A DNA stretch of 33,167 nt, from IMG/VR virus record IMGVR_UViG_3300025162_000015, positions 1 to 33,167 of that record; one strand, written 5' to 3'. Origin of the DNA: a virus. The position numbers were made by a program, and so were the translations under genes. Of the stretch, positions 23,251 to 30,227 are shown piece after piece (position 1 is the stretch's first letter; each line of letters starts with the position of its first letter). Below the pieces are notes generated by a model, which did no database searches, was not told the DNA's origin, and worked only from the letters and a program-made list of their open reading frames with translations.

Positions 23251-23619
23251 ATGACTAAACTAAGAACACCGGAACTTGTGTTGCAGGATATTATGACGCT
23301 TGAAACAAAAATATTTGACTTCATCACACAGCTTGACGCTACCGACAAGGAAGAACTTGACAGCGAGCCAGCACACAGACAGATGATAACCGAAGTAATG
23401 AACATGGACGTGGTTGCTAAGCTAGGTAATCAAACACAACGTGATAACGCTTTAGAGGATTATATTTTAAACCGACCCGAATATGCTGAAAAACATAGAA
23501 CATATTTGGAGTTGAAAAACAAAGCCAAAAGCACTTACAGGAATTACAGGTTTTATGAGGAATGTTTAAAGGACAGACGTGCCGAATTGCAAATGCTCAC
23601 GTTTGGTGGCGACAAGTAA
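23251..23619 (+). CDS. Hypothetical helical early protein
   Basis: 122 residues from the ATG behind AAAGGAG (8 nt); an earlier in-frame GTG (23227) lies within the preceding gene. Almost entirely helical and charged (LETKIFDFITQLDATDKEEL ... YRFYEECLKDRRAELQML), likely a coiled-coil dimer. Comparable helical proteins precede SSB genes in other phages and aid recombination or replication, but the match here is only by shape and place. Confidence 0.45.
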   Translation: MTKLRTPELVLQDIMTLETKIFDFITQLDATDKEELDSEPAHRQMITEVMNMDVVAKLGNQTQRDNALEDYILNRPEYAEKHRTYLELKNKAKSTYRNYRFYEECLKDRRAELQMLTFGGDK

Positions 23620-23621
23620 TA

Positions 23622-23642
23622 TTTATTTAATTGTTTGAAAGG
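23622..23642 (+). promoter_or_regulatory. Shared early leader motif, copy B
   Basis: TTTATTTAAT, 3 nt, TTGAAAGG directly before the SSB-like gene (ATG 23651). See copies at 22357 and 24155. Confidence 0.45.
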
Positions 23643-23650
23643 ATTTTATT

Positions 23651-24040
23651 ATGGCAAAAACAAACGAATTACCGTGGAAAAATGCAGGAGATTTTACAAG
23701 CTGGGATTTTAAGGAACTTGGAAAAGGTGCAGTAATTAAAGGCATATACACAGCTAAAAAAGAACACGTGGGCGAGAATGACAGCACGGTTTATACGTTA
23801 CTTGTTGGGGAAGATATGATTGACGTTTGGGGTTCAACCTTGATTGATATACGTTTATCAAGAACGGAAATTGGAGAGGAAATACAAATAACATATTTGG
23901 GAACAAAAGACAGTTTGAAGCGTAAAGGGAAACAATATCACGACTTTGAAGTATTGCACCGCAAAGTAGCTTTTGAGCCTGTTGATGACAAAATAAATAT
24001 TGATGATATTGACTTGTCTGACCTCGATACAGTTAAGTAA
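23651..24040 (+). CDS. Phage single-stranded DNA-binding-like (OB-fold) protein
   Basis: 129 residues. A beta-rich OB-like core (VIKGIYTAKKEHV ... STVYTLLVGEDMIDVWGSTLID ... GEEIQITYLGTKDS ... YHDFEVLHRKV) is followed by a very acidic tail, DDIDLSDLD, of the kind SSB proteins use to contact partners. A WG-containing core and this tail are common in divergent phage SSBs. It would coat single strands made at the origin encoded upstream. Good GAAAGGA ribosome site. Followed by a 27-bp RNA hairpin. Confidence 0.62.
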   Translation: MAKTNELPWKNAGDFTSWDFKELGKGAVIKGIYTAKKEHVGENDSTVYTLLVGEDMIDVWGSTLIDIRLSRTEIGEEIQITYLGTKDSLKRKGKQYHDFEVLHRKVAFEPVDDKINIDDIDLSDLDTVK

Positions 24041-24062
24041 CAAACCGTGTTTGGTTGTCTGG

Positions 24063-24149
24063 GGTTTATACCCTAAACGCCATGTATCAGGCTTTCGGGT
24101 TTCATAGCCCTTAATCTTTCAACTGGTGCATGGCGTTTAGGGTATAACC
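24063..24149 (+). ncRNA. Long intergenic hairpin (27-bp stem)
   Basis: Bases 24063-24090 pair with 24123-24149 over 27 positions with one bulged T and two wobbles (U85-G128, U87-G126 in local numbering), closing a 32-nt loop that itself holds a short GGG/CCC or GGCT/AGCC helix. It is not followed by a T-tract. Wobbles fit the + strand RNA only. It separates the SSB-like gene from the HTH gene at 24192. Confidence 0.7.
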
Positions 24150-24154
24150 TAAAG

Positions 24155-24177
24155 TTTATTTAATTCACGTTGAAAGG
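24155..24177 (+). promoter_or_regulatory. Shared early leader motif, copy C
   Basis: TTTATTTAAT, 5 nt, TTGAAAGG before the HTH gene at 24192; begins 6 nt after the long hairpin. Confidence 0.45.
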
Positions 24178-24191
24178 TGGTGATTTAGATT

Positions 24192-24602
24192 ATGAGAAAA
24201 AAGAACAAACATGTAACACAAGCTGATATTGATTCCATGAAAGTGTTAAAGACAAGTGGTTTATCGGCTGGTGCAATCGCAAGGGCATTAGGCTACTCGA
24301 CTTGTACAGTTGGAATATGTATCAAAGCAGATTACAACTTTGAAAAGTATCACGAACTGTCGGTACTTAAAGATTCAAAGAAAACCAAAAACATAAAAAA
24401 GGCAGAACAGATGGTTTTGCCAATCAAGCATGTTGTTGGAAGTGAATATGCTGACTTGCATTTCGAGTTAACCGAAATTCACAAAGTGTTAACCGAATTG
24501 TTAAAGTTAGGGCAAGAGGGAACAGCAATATACAAGCGAATAATTAAGGAAAATAAGTTATTACCAGAGTTCGAAAACGCTGACGTGATTGTACAATCGT
24601 AG
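24192..24602 (+). CDS. HTH DNA-binding protein
   Basis: 136 residues. The N-terminal basic stretch (MRKKNKHVTQ) and ADIDSMKVLKTSGLSAGAIARALGYSTCTVGICIK form a homeodomain-like/resolvase-type helix-turn-helix. The C-terminal ~60 residues are helical and probably oligomerise. Likely a regulator of early or middle transcription; target unknown. It follows the 27-bp hairpin, whose DNA form is also a long inverted repeat it could bind. Confidence 0.6.
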   Translation: MRKKNKHVTQADIDSMKVLKTSGLSAGAIARALGYSTCTVGICIKADYNFEKYHELSVLKDSKKTKNIKKAEQMVLPIKHVVGSEYADLHFELTEIHKVLTELLKLGQEGTAIYKRIIKENKLLPEFENADVIVQS

Positions 24603-24609
24603 CAGTTAA

Positions 24610-24639
24610 AACATGCCCGTTCGAAAGGGCGGGTCTGTT
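24610..24639 (+). other. Intergenic hairpin
   Basis: AACA-T-GCCCG pairs with CGGGT-C-TGTT (24610-24619 with 24630-24639; one T/C mismatch, one wobble) around TTCGAAAGGG. No T-tract follows; an AAAGGA ribosome site for the next ORF comes 1-2 nt later. Possibly a weak attenuator. Confidence 0.45.
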
Positions 24640-24653
24640 AAAGGATTTTAAAA

Positions 24654-24806
24654 ATGGACATATTCATAACAGGTATAGCAATGTTTTTAATACTTTACTG
24701 GCTTTTTGAAGATGCGCCAGCTTCAACAAACGAAATTATAATTGTTTGCTTGTTTTTGGACTTTGTTTTCATGCTGGTAGCACAGATTGTAAGGTGGATT
24801 TTATGA
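24654..24806 (+). CDS. Small membrane protein (50 residues)
   Basis: 50 residues: a hydrophobic helix at ~3-18 (IFITGIAMFLILYWLF), a short acidic turn (EDAPASTNE) and a second helix at ~28-48. AAAGGA lies 8 nt upstream. The end overlaps the next start (ATGA). Too small for family assignment; small two-helix early proteins can act in exclusion or membrane-linked replication. Confidence 0.55.
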   Translation: MDIFITGIAMFLILYWLFEDAPASTNEIIIVCLFLDFVFMLVAQIVRWIL

Positions 24807-24904
24807 CAAACGAAAACGAGTCTGGTGGCTGTTGTGGTTGTTTGTTTTTTATTGTGGCAGTTTATGTATCAATTTTGATTTTGAAAGGTTTAAAACTTAT
24901 ATGA
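24803..24904 (+). CDS. Tiny membrane protein with CCGC motif (33 residues)
   Basis: 33 residues: polar N-terminus MTNENESGGCCGC then one membrane helix (LFFIVAVYVSILIL). It overlaps both neighbours by ATGA, which supports real translation. The CCGC run at the membrane edge could bind metal or be lipid-modified. Unknown function. Confidence 0.45.
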   Translation: MTNENESGGCCGCLFFIVAVYVSILILKGLKLI

Positions 24905-25275
24905 CAGATAACCAAACTGTGGATATAGAAAAACTAAAATATGATTTCACAAAGAAGTTTGGACTCAATGCTTATCTTGGCGGGGAGATGATGCCCAGCG
25001 GGAAAACCGATAATATCAGTATAAACGCTGTATTTGATTTCTTTAAACCCTATCTAACTACCAGTACAACGGTTGATGTAATGGACTTTGCGGTATGGGC
25101 ATCAGCTGATCCTGACACACACGTCGTAAAACTTGCCGAAAAGTATCTATCTAACAAACCTACCAGTACAAGTAGGGTACAAGAACAATGCTTCTGTAAA
25201 AGTTATTACGATGAAAACAATGAGTTGAAAGACTGTACCTGCGGCAGGTGTGGTTCAGACAAGAGGAGTAAATAA
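24901..25275 (+). CDS. Hypothetical early protein with C-terminal Cys cluster
   Basis: 124 residues from the ATG overlapping the previous TGA, with TTGAAAGG about 13 nt upstream. The body is helical and acidic; residues ~95-119 hold CFCKSYYDENNELKDCTCGRCG, a dense zinc-binding cluster. An earlier in-frame ATG at 24832 would begin inside the preceding gene and is less likely. No family recognised. Confidence 0.5.
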   Translation: MTDNQTVDIEKLKYDFTKKFGLNAYLGGEMMPSGKTDNISINAVFDFFKPYLTTSTTVDVMDFAVWASADPDTHVVKLAEKYLSNKPTSTSRVQEQCFCKSYYDENNELKDCTCGRCGSDKRSK

Positions 25276-25276
25276 T

Positions 25277-25576
25277 ATGAAAAAGCTAACTATAGGAAGT
25301 TTTAAGAGAGAAGTTTTGCAGGGTAGTTTTGGACATTACTTTAGTTACAAAGATGAGAAGTACGAGGTATGTCTTGAAAGTTGTCTTAATGGATATGATG
25401 TAGCCATCTACGATAACAACCAAAACTTAATCGGTGAAAAGGAGTGTACGAATACAGAGGGCATGGAGTTTCAAATAATACCCGAATTTTCCATAGCCAC
25501 AGGAGTTGCTCTTGAAGACGCTGTGAAGATAGCCAATGAAAAATACAGCAAGTTAATTAAGGAATCTTCTCTATGA
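25277..25576 (+). CDS. Hypothetical early protein
   Basis: 99 residues from the ATG behind AGAGGAG (9 nt). Antiparallel beta pattern (HYFSYKDEKYEVCLES ... GYDVAIYDNNQNLIGEKE) then a helix (LEDAVKIANEKYSKLI). No known family. Last sizeable ORF of the early run before the glycosyltransferase promoter. Confidence 0.45.
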   Translation: MKKLTIGSFKREVLQGSFGHYFSYKDEKYEVCLESCLNGYDVAIYDNNQNLIGEKECTNTEGMEFQIIPEFSIATGVALEDAVKIANEKYSKLIKESSL

Positions 25577-25638
25577 CACCAATTAACAATAATCAAATGA
25601 GTGAGAAGTTTGAGGGTTACTTAGCCGAAGAAAAATAG
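25573..25638 (+). CDS. Possible 21-residue ORF
   Basis: A 21-codon frame with ATGA overlap to the gene before and TAG at 25636-25638. Acidic, helical (EKFEGYLAEEK). Only the overlap supports it. Confidence 0.2.
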   Translation: MTPINNNQMSEKFEGYLAEEK

Positions 25639-25643
25639 GTTTT

Positions 25644-25671
25644 TTGACTGTAAATGTTATTGGCGTAGAAT
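25644..25671 (+). promoter_or_regulatory. Promoter of the glycosyltransferase genes, leaderless
   Basis: TTGACT at 25644-25649, 16 bp, TAGAAT at 25666-25671, 6 nt before the ATG at 25678. Ordinary -35 box, unlike the late class, but the same leaderless arrangement. Confidence 0.65.
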
Positions 25672-25677
25672 AAGGTA

Positions 25678-27090
25678 ATGGGCGAAATCGCTATACTAAT
25701 TCCAACGCTTGGCAGGTCACACAAATTGGAAAGTATACGGGACAATATAAATTCCACATGCAAACAAAATATCTATATAATTTGCAGCCCAACAGACACA
25801 CAGACAGTTAGCGAAGCAACTAGGCTTGGTCTTAATATCATTTTAAATCACGCTGGCACTTACGTTGCTGGTATAAATCAAGGTTATAAATCAACAACCG
25901 AGCCTTACTTGTTGTTCGGTGCTGATGACATTGAATTTACACCCAATTGGGACAAGAAACTTTTAAAATATTTCGACAATTTGGCTATCGGTATTGTTGG
26001 TTCACTTGATGATTGGACTGTATCGCAGACTGGTTTGCACGGCTCGCACCCACTTGTAAAACGTGCTTATGTACAGGAATTTTCTGGTACATTTGATGAA
26101 CCTAATACGCCCTATTCAACAAAATATATTCATTACATGGCTGATATTGAAACAGAACAAGTAGCAATGATGCGTAACGCTTGGGTACAGGCTAAGACCG
26201 AAATAAAACACCATCATTGGGTCAATAAACAAGCCGAAATGGACGAAACGTACAAACGTGGCTTAGTTAATTTGGAACGTGACAAGAAAACTTACGACCA
26301 AAGACGTAAGAATTTTGAACAGTATTATTATGACGCTTTGTTTAACGGACAGATTGTTAAAGTCCAACCAGCTAGACTAACAGTCGTGATGGGGTCTTAT
26401 AACGCACCAGAAGCTACCAGAGCCACAATTGATTCACTTTACGATAATACATACTATCCGTTTGAATTAATCGTTGTAGACGATTGTAGTAACGATTTAC
26501 GTACACGTGAATACTTGAAAGAATTGAGTAAATCCAATGCACAGAAATACCTGTTAAACGAACACACTTATACAAACGGAGTTTGGAATTTTGGGGTAGG
26601 TTTGGCGAAAAATGAATACGTTGTTGTTATAAATAACGATATAACGTTTTCTAAATATTGGGATTTGTTTTTGGTGGACGCATTACAGGATAAAGACGTT
26701 TATATTGCAAGCCCGTACCAGACTGACGCAGGTATGGCAGAACCTTACGGAAAACATGTCAGGGCTGGTGGTTGCGCGTTACGTGGTGCTTGTTTTGCAT
26801 TTAGACACGAAAATATACCCGATTTATTCCCAATACCTAAAAAATTAGTACATTGGTTTGGCGATTTTTATTTATGTTTAGAAGCTGAAAGATTTGGGAA
26901 GAAATGTGTTTTCACGAAAGACGCTGTTATCCATCATTTAGGTGAGGTAAGTACAAGGGCGGCAGAGAAAACATTCACACCATCGGTGGTTAGTTGGATA
27001 AAACGTAGCGATTCTTTTGAGTATGAAAAAATATCAGGTCAAGACATGACGTATTGGCGTGATGTAATTGATTTAGGACTTTTCAAATGA
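25678..27090 (+). CDS. Tandem GT2-type glycosyltransferase
   Basis: 470 residues with two GT-A (family 2-like) domains. The first (~1-130) has IAILIPTLGRSHKLESI and the acidic FGADDIEF metal site. A helical linker (~175-225) follows. The second (~230-440) has LTVVMGSYNAPEATRATIDSLY, VVDDCSND and VVINNDITF, and a HWFGDFYLCLEAERFGKK acceptor-side segment. It transfers a sugar from a nucleotide donor; the acceptor may be the virion, phage DNA or a host surface glycan. It forms an operon with the glycosyltransferase-like gene at 27087 (4-bp overlap). The first domain could be inactive as its motifs are less complete. Confidence 0.75.
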   Translation: MGEIAILIPTLGRSHKLESIRDNINSTCKQNIYIICSPTDTQTVSEATRLGLNIILNHAGTYVAGINQGYKSTTEPYLLFGADDIEFTPNWDKKLLKYFDNLAIGIVGSLDDWTVSQTGLHGSHPLVKRAYVQEFSGTFDEPNTPYSTKYIHYMADIETEQVAMMRNAWVQAKTEIKHHHWVNKQAEMDETYKRGLVNLERDKKTYDQRRKNFEQYYYDALFNGQIVKVQPARLTVVMGSYNAPEATRATIDSLYDNTYYPFELIVVDDCSNDLRTREYLKELSKSNAQKYLLNEHTYTNGVWNFGVGLAKNEYVVVINNDITFSKYWDLFLVDALQDKDVYIASPYQTDAGMAEPYGKHVRAGGCALRGACFAFRHENIPDLFPIPKKLVHWFGDFYLCLEAERFGKKCVFTKDAVIHHLGEVSTRAAEKTFTPSVVSWIKRSDSFEYEKISGQDMTYWRDVIDLGLFK

Positions 27091-27839
27091 AATTGGCTAT
27101 CCGTATACAGCACACACCGCGTAGACAAAGATACGTTAAAGAACTTGTACACATGTTAAACGATGACAGAGTTGAGATAATAACCGATGATAAGAATGAT
27201 TTGTGGAATTCTTGCGTTAAAACATTGTCCAATATATCGGAAGATGTTACGCACCTACTTGTCTTACAGGACGATATTTTACCTTGTATGGATTTTGTAC
27301 CTACAGTTGAACGATTAATTGATTTATTCCCAACCGAACCACTAACATTTTTCTGCAACAAAAAGACACAAGATCAAGCACGTATACAAGGTGTTCACTA
27401 CGTTATGTTGCAAAAATGGTTAATGGCACAAGCGTATGTAATGCCCGTTGCAATTATTAAGGATTTTTTAGTTTGGTCAGACCAACACATAAAACCAGAA
27501 TTATATTTTGACGATGGGAAATGGTCAATGTATTTATATTATAAAAATATTCAGGTTAGGGCTACAGCACCATCGCTTGTTGAACATTTAGGCTGGAATG
27601 AAACTACACTATCGGGGTATCAACAACAAAAACCAACAACAGTTGGAAGTGATGGAAGTATAATCAATGTGGACACACTACATTGTCCCGTACAACGTAA
27701 TGATTTTGATTATAACTGGCGTATGGCTAGATGGTTTATTGGCTTTGAGAATTCCGCCACAGATATAAATTGGGAGAATACCGCGTATTTACTTGATAGA
27801 GATACTGCCGAAGAATACAGGCGATATTATAAAGACTAA
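27087..27839 (+). CDS. Second glycosyltransferase-like protein
   Basis: 250 residues. THLLVLQDDILPCMDF carries a DxD-type acidic pair (QDD) after a hydrophobic strand, and SLVEHLGWNETTLSG later fits the closing loop of GT-A-like enzymes of the kind often encoded in phages. Starts in the ATGA overlap of the tandem glycosyltransferase, so the two probably act in one modification pathway. The residues AQAYVMPVAIIKDFL also match that group. Acceptor unknown. Confidence 0.6.
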   Translation: MKLAIRIQHTPRRQRYVKELVHMLNDDRVEIITDDKNDLWNSCVKTLSNISEDVTHLLVLQDDILPCMDFVPTVERLIDLFPTEPLTFFCNKKTQDQARIQGVHYVMLQKWLMAQAYVMPVAIIKDFLVWSDQHIKPELYFDDGKWSMYLYYKNIQVRATAPSLVEHLGWNETTLSGYQQQKPTTVGSDGSIINVDTLHCPVQRNDFDYNWRMARWFIGFENSATDINWENTAYLLDRDTAEEYRRYYKD

Positions 27840-28181
27840 ATGCCCACACTATATGAAATATTAGCTGCACAAATCGAGGACGTATCAATTGAGGACTTAG
27901 CAGATGATATTGGCGAAACTATTAGCGATTGTGGCAGACAGGCAGAGGATATGGAAGCAGAAGAAAATGCACAATCACTACTTAAACTGCTTACCAAAAG
28001 ACAACGGGACGTGGCTACCTTGTTGGCGCAAGGGTATGACAGACAGGAAATAGCCGACAACAGAGGTGTTTGCATACAGTCGGTACATCAAATTGTAATT
28101 AGGATTAAACATCGCTTGGCAAATCGTGCTGGCGTGTCAATGAAAGGTTGGCGTAGACAAAAAATATCACATGAGGACTAG
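27840..28181 (+). CDS. Sigma-70 region 4-like HTH protein (candidate late activator)
   Basis: 113 residues. The first ~45 are acidic and helical; residues ~51-97 (LTKRQRDVATLLAQGYDRQEIADNRGVCIQSVHQ) follow the region 4.2 pattern of sigma-70 factors, which reads the -35 element. Region 2, needed to bind the -10, is missing, so it cannot be a complete sigma factor. It would either replace region 4 of host sigma or bridge polymerase to new -35 boxes. It lies just upstream of the terminase genes, where late activators are common. LuxR-type HTH is the alternative reading. The start touches the previous stop (TAAATG). Confidence 0.65.
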   Translation: MPTLYEILAAQIEDVSIEDLADDIGETISDCGRQAEDMEAEENAQSLLKLLTKRQRDVATLLAQGYDRQEIADNRGVCIQSVHQIVIRIKHRLANRAGVSMKGWRRQKISHED

Positions 28182-28506
28182 CAAACGTGCCTTAACTTGG
28201 GATTATAAAATGCTTGCTGACTGGTCGCTGGCTGTTAAGAAGCGCGATGGTTGGTGTTGCGTTAAGTGTGGGAGTCCGCACATGCTAAATAGCCATCATA
28301 TTTTTAAGCGTGCATATTTAAACACGCGTTATGATGTTGATAATGGAATTACTTTGTGTCAAAACTGTCATACTGAAAGTGTGGGGTTTTCGGCGCATAA
28401 AACAATTATAAAATTTAGGGAGTGGCTCATAGCAAGAAATGGACAATCTTGGTATGACGAACTTAAACGAAAGGCAGATACAATTTCGTATGGACAATCT
28501 ATTTGA
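28171..28506 (+). CDS. HNH endonuclease
   Basis: 111 residues. CVKCGSPHMLNSHHIFKRAYLN (zinc knuckle plus HH), then DVDNGITLCQNCHTE give a complete HNH site with the conserved Asn and the final CxxCH. Basic and aromatic N-terminus. Overlaps the gene before it by 11 bp and the gene after by 17 bp. HNH proteins near terminases are often needed for DNA cutting during packaging; a free homing nuclease is less likely given the tight overlaps. Confidence 0.8.
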   Translation: MRTSKRALTWDYKMLADWSLAVKKRDGWCCVKCGSPHMLNSHHIFKRAYLNTRYDVDNGITLCQNCHTESVGFSAHKTIIKFREWLIARNGQSWYDELKRKADTISYGQSI

Positions 28507-29776
28507 AAAATTAAAAATAAATCCAAACAATCCTAGAACAATTAAGGGCGATAAGTTTGAAAAGTTAAAGAAGTCGATAAAAGAATTTCCGCAGATGTTA
28601 AAACTACGCCCAATTGTTTACGATGATAGTTATATCGTTTTAGGTGGAAACATGCGTCTTAGGGCATTACAGGAGCTTAAAAACGATGGTTTTGAAGTAT
28701 TAGACGGGTACTTTATAAAGGCAGAGGATTTGTCAGAAGAACGTAAAAAAGAATTCATAATCAAGGACAATGTACCATTTGGAGAATGGGACGATGACAT
28801 GCTGGCAAACGAATGGAGTGACTTGCCTTTGGAAGAATGGGGAATAGATACAAGCGGTTGGTCAGATAAGCAAACCCCCGAAGAAGCAAAAAAGAAACTA
28901 GCGGAAAGATTTATAATTCCGCCATTTACAGTATTGGATACACGACAGGGTTATTGGCAAGATAGGAGACGGTCGTGGTTGGCGTTGGGTATAGAAAGCG
29001 AGGCGGGCAGGAAGAAGACATTGCTTGGTTTTAGCCCTTTGGTCGCTACATTTGGCGGGGGTGGGGCAGAGGACAACACAAGTGTTTTTGACCCCGTGCT
29101 TTGTGAACTAGCATACAAATGGTTTTGTGTTGATAAGGGAAAAATACTTGACCCGTTTGCAGGTGGTAGTGTCAGAGGCGTAGTTGCTAACTACTTGGGT
29201 TATAGCTACTTTGGGAACGATTTGTCCGAGGAACAGGTAACCGAAAATAGGAAACAGGCAGAGGAAATTGTACCCGATAACAAGCCAACGTGGTCAGTTG
29301 GCGATAGTGCGAACATAAAAGAACTATGTCCTGCCGAATACGATTATATATTTAGTTGTCCACCTTATTTTGATTTGGAAGTTTATAGTGAGGACGCTGG
29401 GGAACTGTCCGCAATGGATTATGCCCAATTCCTAAAACAATACCGCCTTATAATTAAGGACAGCGTTTCCATGTTAAAGGATAATAGATTTGCCTGTTTT
29501 GTTGTAGGTGACATTAGGGACAAGAAAGGTTTTTATAGAAACTTTATATCCGAAACCATTAGCGCCTTTCAAGACGTAGGAATGACTTTGTATAATGAAG
29601 CAATCTTAGTAAATTCCGTTGGTTCGCTTCCCATTAGAGTAGGGAAGCAGTTCACAAGTGGCAGGAAACTAGGTAAATGTCATCAAAACGTACTAGTATT
29701 TTATAAGGGTGACCCAAAGGAAATAAAGAGTAATTATTTGGAAATAGAGGTTAGCGGCGTAGACCCCCAAATGTAA
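28490..29776 (+). CDS. ParB-like nuclease domain fused to DNA methyltransferase
   Basis: 428 residues from the ATG at 28490. The N-terminus (~8-95) is a ParB/Srx-like domain: NPNNPRTIKGDKFEKLKKSI, then YIVLGGNMRLRALQEL (the GGNMR/RAL signature). The C-terminal domain (~140-428) has SAM-binding DPFAGGS (221-227) and the catalytic SCPPYF (289-294), a variant of the (D/N/S)PPY motif of amino-methyltransferases. It would methylate adenine N6 or cytosine N4 and may protect phage DNA from restriction. An earlier ATG in frame at 28439 lies inside the HNH gene and lacks the ParB start. Its 3' end overlaps a minus-strand remnant. Confidence 0.78.
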   Translation: MDNLFEKLKINPNNPRTIKGDKFEKLKKSIKEFPQMLKLRPIVYDDSYIVLGGNMRLRALQELKNDGFEVLDGYFIKAEDLSEERKKEFIIKDNVPFGEWDDDMLANEWSDLPLEEWGIDTSGWSDKQTPEEAKKKLAERFIIPPFTVLDTRQGYWQDRRRSWLALGIESEAGRKKTLLGFSPLVATFGGGGAEDNTSVFDPVLCELAYKWFCVDKGKILDPFAGGSVRGVVANYLGYSYFGNDLSEEQVTENRKQAEEIVPDNKPTWSVGDSANIKELCPAEYDYIFSCPPYFDLEVYSEDAGELSAMDYAQFLKQYRLIIKDSVSMLKDNRFACFVVGDIRDKKGFYRNFISETISAFQDVGMTLYNEAILVNSVGSLPIRVGKQFTSGRKLGKCHQNVLVFYKGDPKEIKSNYLEIEVSGVDPQM

Positions 29777-29861
29777 CTATGTTTATAGGCTTCTTGCCGT
29801 ACTTTTTAGCAATTTCTTTAGCCTTATCATTGACTATATCCAAGACGTAGCCGATTGACAT
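29751..29861 (-). pseudogene. Inverted, truncated paralogue of the small gene at 29890
   Basis: On the minus strand, 36 codons encode a peptide with DKAKEIAKKYGKKPINIV, closely matching AKIAEIAKKHGKKPYRIT of the + strand gene at 29890-30081. The N-terminal half of the family is missing. Similarity ends about 29770, where a 12-bp direct repeat AATGTAACTATG (29770-29781 and 29881-29892) starts. It looks like an inverted duplicate left by rearrangement, though a translated micro-protein cannot be excluded. It overlaps the methyltransferase end by 26 bp. Confidence 0.55.
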
Positions 29862-29883
29862 AGGCTGTTAATAGTTATATAAT
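29855..29883 (+). promoter_or_regulatory. Consensus promoter, leaderless, with -10 palindrome
   Basis: TTGACA at 29855-29860, 17 bp, TATAAT at 29878-29883, 6 nt before the ATG at 29890. An inverted repeat ATAGTTA-N7-TAACTAT (29871-29891) spans the -10 and the start codon and may be an operator. Confidence 0.82.
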
Positions 29884-29889
29884 GTAACT

Positions 29890-30081
29890 ATGGACTCAAA
29901 CAAAGCATACGCAACAATTCAAATGCTGGCACAACAGGTGAAACTTGGTTTGATGACTTATGACGAGGGAAAGAAAAGGTCAGAACCATATATCGAAATC
30001 TGCAACGCCAAAATAGCTGAAATAGCTAAAAAGCACGGAAAAAAGCCTTATAGAATAACTTGGCTGGGCGTATCACACTAA
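29890..30081 (+). CDS. Small conserved phage-type protein (KKxxEIAKK-G family)
   Basis: 63 residues, helical: QQVKLGLMTYDEGKKRSEPYIEICNAKIAEIAKKHGKKPYRITW. The central YDEAK...PYI and EIAKK-G-K-P blocks recur in small phage and plasmid proteins of unknown role. It has the best promoter of the window and an ATG at the predicted transcription start, so it is expected to be well expressed. A truncated, inverted copy lies just upstream. Confidence 0.55.
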   Translation: MDSNKAYATIQMLAQQVKLGLMTYDEGKKRSEPYIEICNAKIAEIAKKHGKKPYRITWLGVSH

Positions 30082-30087
30082 CAAAAA

Positions 30088-30195
30088 CTGCCTATTGGCA
30101 AACCAGATGAAGTTTCGCAAGTTTTTGGAATACTTGTACTAGGTTATAAACTGGAACAGAATATCAATAAGCAAATAGAGGAACTAAATAACTAG
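30088..30195 (+). pseudogene. In-frame extension or decayed small ORF after the gene at 29890
   Basis: The frame stays open after the TAA at 30079: from CTG at 30088, 35 codons (PIGKPDEVSQVFGILVLGYKL ... EELNN) run to TAG at 30193. No ATG or ribosome site is present. Either a lost start codon, or a C-terminal part cut off by a stop. Remaining intergenic bases hold only the -10 of the terminase promoter. Confidence 0.25.
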
Positions 30196-30215
30196 AACTG
30201 TTAATCGGTTTAGAG

Positions 30216-30221
30216 TACAAT
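30216..30221 (+). promoter_or_regulatory. -10 box of the terminase operon, leaderless
   Basis: TACAAT, 6 nt before the ATG at 30228. No good -35 box, neither TTGACA-like nor GTATAAAAT-like, is found at the expected distance, so an activator may be needed. Confidence 0.45.
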
Positions 30222-30227
30222 ATTTAC

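Noticed and set aside
24063-24149. tRNA or intrinsic terminator
   Set aside because: No cloverleaf arms or CCA-like end, and no T-tract after the stem.
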